52,635 nt of DNA. Origin: Phellopilus nigrolimitatus (Eukaryota > Basidiomycota > Agaricomycetes > Hymenochaetales > Hymenochaetaceae). The position numbers and the translations under genes are program-made. The stretch spans positions 1 to 52,635 of the forward strand of contig JAJOHG010000174.1 in assembly GCA_021029095.1 (NCBI GenBank), written 5' to 3'. Below, piece by piece: positions 42,546-52,635 of this stretch (position 1 is the first letter of the stretch; every line of letters begins with the position of its first letter). Under the pieces are notes generated by a model. The model was not told where the DNA came from and did not search any database. It saw only the letters and a program-made list of their open reading frames with translations.

Positions 42546-44682
42546 TCAGAGCGCGTTCATGGGGTAGTCGCTTTTGCGGTCGCCGTACATGGCGATCTCG
42601 GTGTCGCTCTCAGATGGTGTTCGGCCCATCTAAATTTAGTCGAAGAAGGATTGATCCGTCTATTAGCATCGGTCAAATTTGAAAAGAACAATATTATCAG
42701 CAACGCTTACCTTGCCATTCTGCGCCTCCAGATCGCGCGTTGTCTCCGTCTCCGTGTTAACCTTAATGGAAAGCGCGTGCGGGTTGGTGTTCTAAGTCCA
42801 AAGAAAGGGGCGACACGGTCAGTTAGTTCCAGATAGGTTGGGGCTTAGGGCCGAGATACATACCTTTGACATCCCTGGAGCGTCTATCTCGACTGCTCGC
42901 GAACGGAAACGTCCCTGAGATAGTGAGACGCTCTCCTCGCCCGAGCTATCGCCAAGGCCGCCAGAAAGATTTTTCCGGTTGTTTAACCTGATAATTCATT
43001 TAAAGATTGTGAAAAGTTAGTTAAGTCCTTTTGAGTAGCAAGCGGAAGGAGCGCAGCTCACGTAGCAAGGAGAGAATTGGTGTAAACTTTCGGGAGATCC
43101 TTCTATAAGCGAGGGAGTAAAACGTAACTGACCATGAAGGACTTACGTCTGCTGACTGTCACATAGAAAAGGATGTACACGAAAGTGTTGGGAAGGACCG
43201 TAATCTATAACACAAAAGGGGAACGGGATTCAGGATCATCGTCAAATAAAACCTTATTAGTCTACGAAGATAAGCACGTACAGTAATCAATGACAGGACC
43301 GCGTCAAGGCTGGTCAACAAGCCCGTGTTCATAGAAAACATGATCAGGCGGTTGATAATGCTGTCTGAGCGCGAGAAACCTGTCCGCGAGCGCTGCAGGA
43401 GCCAAATGAGCGACATTGCGATCGCGACATCCCCCGCCGCGCCGAAGATGTTGATTGACCTGCTGAGGTTCACAATTTTTGGGAGGTTCGTAAAGGTTCC
43501 GAGCTGTAGGCTATTCACGGATAAAGGAGAATTGGATCTCAGAAACGGAAGGAGGAGCGGTAGATACGCAGGACGTACGCTTTGACCAGGTAGACTGATT
43601 TTTTCAATTATGCGCATCAACTCTCAAGGTGTCTCACTGGATTTCGAAATCACATACCGATCGACACAACGAACTCCGCAGCGACGAGCAAGCACTGTAA
43701 GCCAGCGCATTTTTCATCGGTCAGTATAACTGACCTATGTTAAGTGCACGGAAAGTGTCCCTACCAAGATAACTACCAGCGGAATGCTCTTGTGGCTAAC
43801 TGGATTGGAGAAGCAAGTTATTTTCAGCGCGTGAGAAAAGGGATTATGGAAAAACGTACGCTTCCAGATGCGCATAACGAAGAAAGTTTGCACAGAAAGG
43901 ACGACGAGAGACTACAAATAGGATAGACATCTGCACTTCTCCCGCGTTGAAAAGGAGACAAACGTACATTGAACATAACTTCAATCTACACGCAAGACAA
44001 CGCCAACTTAGTTGGAACTCTCAAAGAGTTAAGAATGGAATGCATACCAAGAGCGTGTCGACGATCGTGTTCAGAAACACGGGGTTGCCGTAGTTAGTGA
44101 TGAGATATGTGTACGCGGAGTGTGTGATCAGCCCCTGATGTACCGTGTCAAGTACCCAAACCCATGCGACCTTTAAAATCATTTCGCGCGCGCCACAAAC
44201 AGATCTCGTTAGTTATTCATTTGCTAGTATTGGCGCCGGTTTAAAGGAACGCACGAGCGTCTTCATCCACCACTCATCCTTTGTATAACGCTATTTTTTC
44301 GTTCGGTCAATCATCAGTGCATGCGTATTACGATTGAAGACGAAGACACTCACATTGAAATAGTAGTAGCATTGCACGCTCCCCGCACCCCATAACCTGT
44401 CCACGCGATGGAAATCCGTATAGTCAGCACCCAATTCTTACCACCACTGGGGCGCATCCCCGAAAGAACCGCGACTCACCCCATGGCAAGGCTAGCAGAT
44501 CACATACTTCAGTTCATTATTTCAGTACACCTAAGTAAGAAGAGACAAACTTACACGACACCAATGAAAAGCACCCCCATCTGCCAAGGGTTCACATCGT
44601 TGTCAGCGATTGAGTTCACAACTCACAAAATGAGACGCACCGTGTTGTCCATAGCAGGAAGACCAGTTGCGGAAGACACCAT
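42546..44682 (-). CDS. Seven-helix membrane protein of the DUF6534 type
   Basis: Seventeen exons from ATG 44682 to TGA 42546 give 348 aa: 44682-44641, 44580-44555, 44491-44480, 44396-44354, 44290-44255, 44170-44048, 43985-43968, 43911-43860, 43799-43765, 43694-43658, 43594-43579, 43510-43282, 43204-43157, 43102-43062, 42987-42864, 42791-42711 and 42629-42546. The family pattern is clear: DNTMGVLFIGVVLAMGLWG, QCYYYFNRYTKDEWWMK, VAWVWVLDTVHQGLI, IPLVVILCLLVAAEF, LLQRSRTGFSRSDSIINRL, NTGLLTSLDAV and VYTNSLLATLNNRK. A hydrophilic cytosolic tail follows. These multi-pass proteins are abundant in agaricomycetes; their role is unknown. The 12-, 16- and 18-nt exons are needed to keep frame and motif continuity. 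Confidence 0.82.
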
Positions 44683-45263
44683 TTTGAGAACGGATGAGAC
44701 GGAGTATCGAAACGTTCGGTGTGTTGGGCAAGCTGACGCTGGTCGTTTTATGGCGAAGGAAATTTGCCAGAAGAGACACGACCGTGGATCCTGCGGGAAA
44801 GGCGGTCACTAAGGGAGGACGGGGGATGGTATGGGGGGATGGCAGCGCGTAAAATGAGTGTCGTTCTTATAAACGCGACGGTATGTCTCAGATCGCGTCG
44901 ATTTGCAGAGCTAGATCTGAGTTTTGTCAGCGGCTGTAGACGAGCTTCGGAGTCTGGAAACTCTGAGAGAGCCTTGCGGGCGAAATACAGTAAACAAGTC
45001 CCGGGAACTGTGTATTTCTAGCGCGAGCTAGAAATAAAAGCGTATCTCGTCGCTACGGGCAGCCCGTCGAAATCCGATGTGGTCGGCAAAGCTGGGACAA
45101 TGGTTAATCGGTTTAGACCTCGCGTGCAAGAAGAAATTATCAGACGACCATGCGCCGCCGCCCTGCCGAAAGCTTCACGAGGTCGACTCCTGCCATCGGT
45201 GCGCAGTCCCTGAGCCTGACATAAGCGTACATAAATCCGAGGCAATCATAGACTCCCGAGAGT

Positions 45264-45360
45264 GCAGTTCCGAGCGGCAAGGAACGCGCGAGGGCCCGCC
45301 TCGAGCCATTATAGTGTACGAAGGTCGCTCACTTTGTGGGGAGGAGGGTGCGAAAATGTG
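45264..45360 (-). repeat. Second copy of the promoter fragment at 37711-37807
   Basis: Similar over about 95 bp to the upstream region of the duplicated small gene. Downstream sequence on the minus strand does not resemble that gene. Confidence 0.6.
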
Positions 45361-46166
45361 TAATGTGTTACAGCGCTTTTAGAAAACCTTGTCAGTGCGC
45401 ACAAAAAAAAAAGTTGCAACAGGTCAACTCAGCCCATAAGAAAGATAAAGCCTCTTTGGGTGCAGGCACGTCGTACACGCAGCGTCCTGACACTTCCGAA
45501 TGCCCTCGAAACTCAACGAGGACTTGACATTCGGAAATCTTTGGTTTCATAACCTTTACCAGGGGTACTAGCATGAACATTCAGAATTTTTAGCCTTTAC
45601 GAACTCAGTTTCTCGTCATGTAACGACGTAGGCCAGCCTAGCACGACGCGCGTCTGTACCAAAGAGGCAATGTTTCCATTTTGGGCTGAGTCGGCCTATC
45701 GCGCGCACTAGCCCATCTCGATTCTGTGGAATTCGAGTCGTTGATAAATTAATATAATGTAGTGCGGCGGGACATAAGTAAAACTGTTTTTAGCGCTGCC
45801 AAATTGGCGTGCGTTAGAGCACTAAGTGCCCTTATTCATATCTTAAAACCTTTCAACACGGGCGCTTGACGGCGCTAAGCAGGCCAAGCACTTGTAAAAT
45901 CGACCTTCCGCAGTTGAACGACTTTGCATAAACCATACAAGACACCTTTAGTTTAATTATATTTTGCTGGTGCCTACGACTCGGAGCGCATAAGCGATAT
46001 GTTAAATATGTGCTAAGCTCCGCAGCGCTGTTCGATAGGTGAACGGTAACTTGAAGTACGATGGCGTGTTTGAGCGCAGCAAACTATCCTGGCGCGGCTG
46101 TCGTGCCCTTTACAAGACACTGACATCTGCAGAAGCTGATAGACTCCGAGTCACACAATAACAACA

Positions 46167-46520
46167 ATGGTGCTTGCGGGTCGGAGAGCGCGGATCACAG
46201 ACCCTGCAGGAGCCCGTAGAAGTAAGGCACACTTCTCAACCACCCATAAGTTTGGCACTCGCTTATACGACGCATTCGTCCAGTCGCGATTAAATACAAT
46301 CTTTGGGGAAATATCCGACGACGACAAGCGGTATACCGTGCGCTGTAAGTCTTCCCAGACTTGGCTACTCGCGTCGAGGACCATTGATCACTCCTTTGTC
46401 CCCCCAGTAGGTAAACTGCTAAATGTGTTTTACGGGCCGCGAAAGAAGGTGGAGGGCACAAGGCTGATTGCGGAGAAGAAGGAGGCTCAAACAGATTTCC
46501 TCGAGAAAGCCTTAGATTAA
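46167..46520 (+). CDS. Hypothetical protein, 117 aa
   Basis: Uninterrupted frame from ATG 46167 to TAA. Composition is balanced and charged (for example FGTRLYDAFVQSRLNTIFGE and GTRLIAEKKEAQTDFLEKAL), unlike the Ser/Arg-rich shadow frames elsewhere. No signal peptide, membrane segment or family recognised. It stands alone in intergenic DNA, so it may be chance or a fragment. Confidence 0.3.
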   Translation: MVLAGRRARITDPAGARRSKAHFSTTHKFGTRLYDAFVQSRLNTIFGEISDDDKRYTVRCKSSQTWLLASRTIDHSFVPPVGKLLNVFYGPRKKVEGTRLIAEKKEAQTDFLEKALD

Positions 46521-46808
46521 GAAAGGGGAGGCGCGTTGTTGCACAGAATTAGAACGTGCAATCCGCCCACGCAACGATGAACGCGGAATTCCTTACAATA
46601 TCTAGTTATTTAATTATGCTTGTGCTTGAAGAAGCAGAATTCCTTCCGTCAGCAAAATGTGAATTTGCTTAAGATCCAGTACAGCCTTGTGAATGCGCGC
46701 ATCTACCAAGACATGGGTATGGTAGATCAGTCTGAGCGTCTTACGTAGATACATATCGCTGATGCCTTTCAGCACCGCTGAGTTCTGTGTAGTTGGTTTG
46801 AGTGAATA

Positions 46809-48080
46809 TTACTTCAATTCCGCCAAAACGGTATCCACGTCGTCAGCAACTGTCCCCTCAAACTCGGGTTCCTTCGGTACCCAACCCAGACCTTTGATAC
46901 GTTCTGGTCGCTCGAGTGAGCTTGAAGAGATAATTCTGATAAAACCGATCAGCTATTTGTCGGAGAGATGATCGCAAGATTTCTCATGGAATTACCTCCC
47001 GAAGAATCCCAGTACCTCTGCAGGGGTTTCCTGAAGCTCGGCGGACTCAAGTTGTCCTCGCCTGTACAATGCCTCGGCAATACACGCGAGCATCGTCTTC
47101 CAATCCTTTTGTACGCTGCTTGCGATGAAAAATCGAGTATACGGACTCGAAGCCAGTGCCACGGACTTTGCCTCGAGCGCGCGATCCAGGACGAGTAGAA
47201 AGACAGGGATGAGGTCTTTGATGTTGATCTGCGAACATTGTTCAGATATTTTGAAGCGGTTTAGTTGAGGCGTCAAAATGCACCCATCCGAAGCGGTTGC
47301 TTCCGTCTCCAACAATAATGCCATGTTTGAGTTTTAGCATATGATTGACAAGCTCTTTGACGACGTGTGCCGTTCGAGCGACCGGGCCGTCTCCAACACC
47401 GTGCACAATAGACGGGCAGACTGTAAAAGTATTGACATACCCCTCTTCACCTGCCTTGAGAATTCTGCCACGCTGACATAAGAACTTCAAATTTCTTTTT
47501 TTTAAAGAAGAGGAGAAATCGTACAGAACATCAACCTGGCCATGCAGCATAGACGGTGTAAGCAGCCTGATATTCTCCTCCGAGTCCTGCGTGAATATCT
47601 TAGGACATATACTGAAGCAAAAAATCATTTTTGCGTACCGTCCACACTTTGGAATTCGGATCGAACTTCGTCATTTTCTCATCCATAAAAATAGCTGTGC
47701 CGCTAGTGTGCAACAAAGTACCAACGCCAAGACTCTTTGTGTGTTTTGCCTTCAAACCCTTCAGAATGGCGAGCGTGAGACCCACGTCGTCGCAATTTCC
47801 CACATTGATTACAATGTCTGCCTGCTCAGATTGCTGGGAAATTGTTTCGACGTCGGCGAAGGATCCCTGGACGATGGTGGCTCCAGCAGCTCTGATAGCT
47901 TCGAAAGATGACTCGGACCGGACGAGAGCTGTATATACGAAATCTGGATATTTCTTCTTGAGTGCAACGAGGAGAGGACCTGTCGACTGACATTAGATTC
48001 CATGCATCATAACTCGTGATCGAGCAGCCCTCCTCACCGCCCAGGTAGCCAGTCGCCCCAACGATGAATACTTTTGTCAT
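46809..48080 (-). CDS. Atypical short-chain dehydrogenase / NmrA-like NAD(P)-binding protein
   Basis: Six exons, 48080-48038, 47979-47639, 47586-47525, 47464-47284, 47228-47016 and 46952-46809, give 327 aa. The N-terminus MTKVFIVGATGYLGG is the Rossmann dinucleotide-binding loop (GxxGYxG). It is followed by VYTALVRSE (Arg suggests NADP preference) and GADIVINVGN-type strand 4 (ADIVINVGN). Later TVCPSIVHGVGDGP and the C-terminal RPERIKGLGWVPKE are typical of extended SDRs of the epimerase/NmrA type. The active-site YxxxK is not evident, so catalysis cannot be assumed. Substrate unknown. Confidence 0.82.
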
Positions 48081-49289
48081 GGTGGGGAAGGATTGAAGAC
48101 TCGGATATCTTGAGTAGAAGATGCACTTGATTTCGGCTTCCAGATAATACTTGCACCTCTTATACTCCACTGAAGTAGGTTCGGCTGAGCAGTCAACCTC
48201 TTTGACAAAAGCGCTTCGTTTCGGGGAGTCGTGTAAAATCAGCGTTCATGCTTACAACTCAGAACCAAGTCCTCGGAAGTTCAGCAAGGCTTTGTAAGAT
48301 AATTTGTCGGAGAGAAAGAGACTATCTGACCCAGAAAGGTAGTTTCCTCATGCTCATGGCTTCGCGTTATTTTTGTGTTTGCATGCTCTGCAAGGCCAAA
48401 GTTCCGAGAAATAATACCGCTTGCTTTTCTCTCAGCAGCATAAGTGTCCTGGTCATTGCCGAACGATACTGTCTAGTGTTTTCGAAGGTTGGGTCTGGTC
48501 AGGTCGGAGCACATTTTGTTTGACCCTGATCCCGACCAGGGTCAGCTTTTCTACTAATTGATGAGATCCGCTGGTCACCCGACCCGGAAAGTCAGGTCAG
48601 GGTCGACCCCGGAGTCGACGCGAACCAGGTTTATTTCGTGATTGCAGACCCTCATCTCCAATTCACCTTGACCTGACCCGCTAGCGACCCGGCCCGGGCG
48701 TCGACCCCGGGTCAGTGACCTTTGAGAACGCTGACTCTCCACCTCGACCAAAAACACGATGAGGTTGCGCAGCTTGCAATTGGATGCCGATCTGAAGACG
48801 GGCTCGCTACAGAAGAAATTGAAGATTCGGCTGTAACATTACCGCGTGACGAGGAAATTCAACAGCGAAAGCTGCAAGGATACTGGGTTGATAGGCACCC
48901 GCCACTTTTATTCCCTCTTTCCTCTGTCGTTATCACGGACTCTGACTGCTATTCACGAGTCTACAAGGAAACAGCATAATATATGATGCGTTTAACCATC
49001 GATTTCTCTCACAATAATACACTAATTAGCTTCTCGAAGGATAGTCATGGCACGCGAGATAAGAGAAAGGTGAATGCATGAGCGTATTCCATTGAGTGAA
49101 GATTTGACTCCGAAAAGACTAAAAAAATATTAACAAAAGAGTTCCACGAATCCTTACTATAGAAAAATAAACGCCTAAAGAACGAGGTACCATGTGGCAC
49201 GTGCGATATATAGGTCCGTACGGTAAAGGATAAACTATGGCGGACATGTATGTACCCAAGAGTAAGATAGTGGACACCAGGAATTGCAC
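48081..49289. other. Intergenic region with GGGTC/GACCC-rich block
   Basis: No gene recognised. The segment 48490-48722 is described separately. Confidence 0.45.
48490..48722. repeat. Dense GGGTC/GACCC inverted-repeat block
   Basis: Many copies of GGGTC, GACCC, GTCGACC and (C)CCGGG(T) occur on both strands, including the short hairpin GACCCTG..CAGGGTC (48523-48546 region), GTCGAC-CCCGGA-GTCGAC (48602-48619) and CCCGGG..CCCCGGG (48692-48713 region). It looks like a degenerate satellite or mobile-element relic; no coding frame was recognised in it. Confidence 0.5.
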
Positions 49290-51565
49290 TCATTTTTTCT
49301 CCCATTTAAGGCCTGAGAGAATCCCAGAATGGTTCGACTCGAAAGGGTGCTCCTCCTCGACTGCGCGGATAAGCGCCTCGGCCTTCGCAGAGCGTGGCGT
49401 GATCGATGTCTTGTATGACACAGGGTGGCTAATGATACCGGGGGTGAACTGCGCAACAGGGTCGACTGCCTTTCCAGTGCCGGCAGCCGGCTTGCGGATG
49501 TCGAATGCCGCGAGACTCATCGCGATGCTGAGGAAGACAGACGAGTCCGCGAGTTCGCGTCCAGGGCAGACGCGCCGCCCGAAGCCGAACGCAATTGAGT
49601 GGGTGTCCATCTCCGGCGCGCGACCGTCGACGCCGAGGAAACGCTCGGGCTTGAAGGTCATCGGGTCATGGAACGTAGCCGGGTCGTGCATGAAGCCCCT
49701 GCACATCAAATAACATCCCGTTATAAAAAAAATTCGAATCAGTTAAATTTAAAGTACATACCAGATGTTTGCCATGAGCAAAGAGCCCTTTGGGATAAAC
49801 ATGCCCTCATATATATCATCCTCTATCGTTTGATGGGGAAGACCCATGGGCGCGACAGGGTGCCAACGGAGAATTTCTTTGACAAGCGCGTTGACATACG
49901 GCAGATCCGCGCGGTCCTCAAACCCTGGGAGACGGTCTGAACCGACCACACGGTCTATTTCCTCCTGCGCCTTGCGCTGTTTCTCCGGGAACAGCATCAT
50001 CGCCAGGAAGAAGCAGTACATCGAAGACACAGTCTATTGACGCAAAAAGGTTATTAATAAGATTAATGAAACGCGGAATGAATGTGAGAAAGGAAAAAGA
50101 ACATACGGTGTCGGCACCACCTGAATAAAGCGACGTGGCGGACCATTTGACAACAAAGTCCTCCTCTGGGCTGAGATCGCCCTTCTCGAGCAGAGCCGAC
50201 GTATACGACGGAATTGCTGTTCCAGCAGCCTTTGAATAGAAATCAGTTTCGTTATTCTTCAACCCAGAAAACGCTAATCAAACCATCTGTTGCTTCACGA
50301 ACTCGTGCGGCTTTTCCGCGAGCTCATCAACGGTCCTCTTCCACCGCAAGGCTGTCCGCTTGAAGCCCGTACCAGGAACCCAGTCCGGGACGTGCCGCAC
50401 TGAACAAAAATAGATTGAGTATACACGAAAGAGCGGAGGGTTCAGGATTGTGTACATACAGATCGGAAGAACATCGACGAGCCATGCTCCGGGCTGAACC
50501 GCAGAGGAGAACTGCGCGAGTGCCTCATCAGCAAGGTTGACGAGGGGATCCGCCTCACGGGGCTCAATCGTGTATCCGTGCGAGATCTTCAAGATGATGG
50601 CACCGGCTTCGCTGTCTCCGTTTCATATTAGTTACCGGAAAACAAAAGAAGACGACGTGAAACTGTAAAACGTACGTCCTGATGTGGTGTTCAAGTTTCT
50701 CGGGCTCTTCGAGGACGCGAAGAAGGAACCGACGGACTTCAGTGTCTTGAAGCGGGTAGAAGCGCGAGACAGCAGACTTCGAGCCAATGACAGCATGGAT
50801 GTTCTTGCGGTAAGCACGGAAACGGTCGGTGTAGTGCTGACTCGAAAGAGCATGTTCCCAGCCACACCTGAAAAGTGGAAAGGAAGTAGATTAGACATAA
50901 AGAGTCGAATGCGAGATAAGTTTGAGAAAAACTAACATTTCACCGCCGAAGACCATAGTAGGCCGGTCGGAATAGGTCGCGGAACGTTTTTCCAGAAGGT
51001 CGTAAGCGATACGCGCTTCATTGAGAATGATGATGTTCTGCCCAAAGACGTTCACAGAGCTGATCGGACCTGCGGACATAACATCAAGTGACATATTCCA
51101 ATTCATCGAGACGCAAATTTCATTGAACTTCAGTCAGTACGCTGGAGACTTCACTACTAGACAGTTTGACACTTGCGTACCATATAGCTCCTTGTGTTTT
51201 CCCCAGAAAATCCATTCCTGTTCACCTGCTGGCGGGAGATCCAGCAAGTTCCCAATCACTGGCTTCGGCTTGGGGCCAGGAGGAAGCGGCGCAGGCGCCT
51301 TCTTGCTTGGAGTCAGGAGGAGGACCTTGATGAGGTAGAGACCAAGTCCGCCGAGCACAACGTCGACGAGAAGAAAACGAGGAGCCCATAGCAACGGGTA
51401 GAGGGGTATGAAGACAGACGTCAGGAGGTCTATACAGACGAAGGATTCAAAGAAAGTGGATGGAAGGTGATGATGGTGTGGAAGAGGAAATGGGGAGGCG
51501 ATATATGAGAGACGCGTCCGAACCTGAGTTTTAAATGCGCTACCCATAACAGTTATCAGGTCCAC
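49290..51565 (-). CDS. Cytochrome P450 monooxygenase
   Basis: Eight exons, 51565-51181, 51069-50937, 50867-50676, 50611-50460, 50399-50284, 50229-50107, 50033-49762 and 49698-49290, give 593 aa (587 from ATG 51547). A membrane anchor (FLLVDVVLGGLGLYLIKVLLL) is followed by the proline hinge PLPPGPKPKPVIGN. The I-helix has GGADTVSS, the ExxR motif is KEILR (Glu420, Arg423), the PERF motif is FKPERFLG, and the heme loop is FGFGRRVCPG with Cys502. The N-terminus is about 60 residues longer than usual and no in-frame ATG lies nearer the anchor. The sequence style fits the large basidiomycete microsomal families often annotated as O-methylsterigmatocystin oxidoreductase-like; the substrate cannot be predicted. 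Confidence 0.93.
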
Positions 51566-52635
51566 ACCCGGCTAGATGTTCGCACCTCTTACATCCATCG
51601 TATAACAAATTGATTAAGCGCCGTCCCGTCCTTCGAATTTAGAACACTGATAAGGAAAGTTAGAGCGAAACGAGGGCACCCTGTAAATCCACCGTTAAAC
51701 GTGTGTTGGGATTGAATGGGACGAGAAGTCCCCCCCTCTGTTACGCGCTGTTTGTCGCCGAACTTTTCATGTCCCGAGCAACGATACTCACCGAGACGCT
51801 ATGCCAGTGTAAGGCACGTCTGTATACACTAGCGTCCTCTGGCGTCAATAAACACACCATATCTATATCATGAGTAAGGGTATCGCGGCGACTTTGCAAC
51901 GTTAACCGAGCTCGCCGAACTTTCAAAAGAATCCGAAAAAAGTCGGAAAAAAAAGAAGGGTCAGGGCGACGGCGACGGAACCAAAGTCCCGGCGCTTCTA
52001 ATCACTTGCAAAATACAGGATCATCCGCAAAAGCAACTTCCTGTCCTTCGGGCTGTGCCACCACTATGCGGCCGACCGCAAGAAGAGGAATGCAGCGGAA
52101 GGAACGAATCCAGCCCGTGGCAGATCAGAAATGAATAAATCCGTGAAATCCGCGGAATTCTAGAAGTTTGACTGTATACGTTGCCGAAACGTTTTGCATC
52201 CGCACCTTCCGCACTGCTTGAAAGAAAAATTCATGTCAAATTCATGTCAAGATTTAGTTGAAAAGAGGAAAGATGAGATGTTTGGTGGTTCGGAAGCTGA
52301 TACACGTGCTGATCGGCTTTGGCCGCCAGATTACACATGATGCCGAACAACACAGTCGGGTACACTGTTGAACAGTTCCGCCAACCCTCTCTTCGTCCCT
52401 CAGATCTCCGCTTTTTTATTCTGTAAGAAGTGACACGCGCGGTTCGCCTGGCTTCTTCCGCAGCATGTCCGAACTTTCTGATCTGGCTTTCGTAATGTGA
52501 CAACAAAATTCAGGCATGTGTGCTTTGCAAAAGTTTGTCTAATATCCGCTAGAGAATCCTTCTTATTGATTTTCATCGCTTCGAATTACCAGGAATGTAT
52601 GCATAACAATTGGGGGGAAATGGAAGAAATACTAG
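51566..52635. other. Region upstream of the P450 gene
   Basis: Promoter side of the P450. No gene recognised up to the window end. Confidence 0.4.

Larger units (their letters stand above)
44683..46808. other. Intergenic region
   Basis: About 2.1 kb. It holds the orphan promoter fragment at 45264-45360 (see 37711-37807) and a possible small gene at 46167-46520. Otherwise nothing recognised. Confidence 0.4.

Noticed and set aside
43159..43620. Unspliced reading of the DUF6534 region as one 153-codon protein
   Set aside because: It carries the motif-bearing exon but reads through two introns; the spliced model with a 16-nt exon restores the family pattern.
51445..51523. Extra intron in the first P450 exon (GTTCGG...TATAG) to shorten the N-terminus
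   Set aside because: Removing it puts a stop codon directly after the junction.
8520..51565. Terpene biosynthetic gene cluster spanning terpene synthase and P450
   Set aside because: They are 40 kb apart with unrelated housekeeping genes (RIF1, CFA synthase, H15 protein) between them.

Overview
The window looks like nuclear DNA of a filamentous basidiomycete, probably an agaricomycete. The genes are broken by many 50-80 nt introns with GT/GC...AG ends, several exons are tiny, and the gene content is typical: a sesquiterpene synthase, a microsomal P450, a seven-helix DUF6534-type membrane protein, RLRGGC/Cys-tail small proteins and interferon-inducible 6-16 (ISG12) family proteins. All gene models were built by eye from open frames and splice signals. 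Multi-exon models whose summed exon length is a multiple of three are the most secure.

Layout. 0.2-3.2 kb: two copies of a small RLRGGC/Cys-tail gene with a shared promoter, the first frameshifted. 3.8-5.0 kb (-): a NTAN1-like plus MYND zinc-finger fusion. 5.1-6.9 kb: a divergent pair, an alpha/beta-hydrolase-fold protein lacking its nucleophile (-) and pyridoxamine-phosphate oxidase PDX3 (+). 7.25-7.66 kb (-): a solo ISG12-like protein. 8.5-9.8 kb (+): sesquiterpene synthase. 10.0-10.8 kb (-): WrbA-type quinone reductase. 11.6-13.3 kb (-): zinc-finger transcription factor. 15.0-16.0 kb (-): a Gag-like-module protein. 16.8-18.9 kb (-): H15/winged-helix nuclear protein. 19.2-24.5 kb (+): a four-unit tandem array of Gag-like + ISG12 fusion genes, one unit decayed. 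25.2-31.1 kb (+): a very large single-pass membrane protein (about 1830 aa). 31.4-36.2 kb (+): RIF1. 36.9-38.2 kb (-): a duplicated small gene of unknown function. 39.4-41.3 kb (-): cyclopropane-fatty-acid synthase. 42.5-44.7 kb (-): a 17-exon DUF6534-like membrane protein. 46.8-48.1 kb (-): atypical SDR (NmrA-like). 49.3-51.6 kb (-): cytochrome P450.

How the genes fit together. Housekeeping functions (PDX3, RIF1, CFA synthase) are interspersed with lineage-specific accessory genes. The terpene synthase and the P450 are 40 kb apart with unrelated genes between, so they do not form an obvious biosynthetic cluster. The most striking accessory locus is 15-24.5 kb: an exon encoding an approximately 80-residue Gag/capsid-like helical module, always ending in a phase-1 intron directly after a Glu codon, is joined either to an ISG12 membrane domain (array units B, C, D) or to an unrelated tail (gene at 15.0-16.0 kb), while a stand-alone ISG12 gene lies 7-12 kb away. 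This pattern suggests exon shuffling and birth-and-death evolution of a membrane-active, possibly immunity or cell-death related family.
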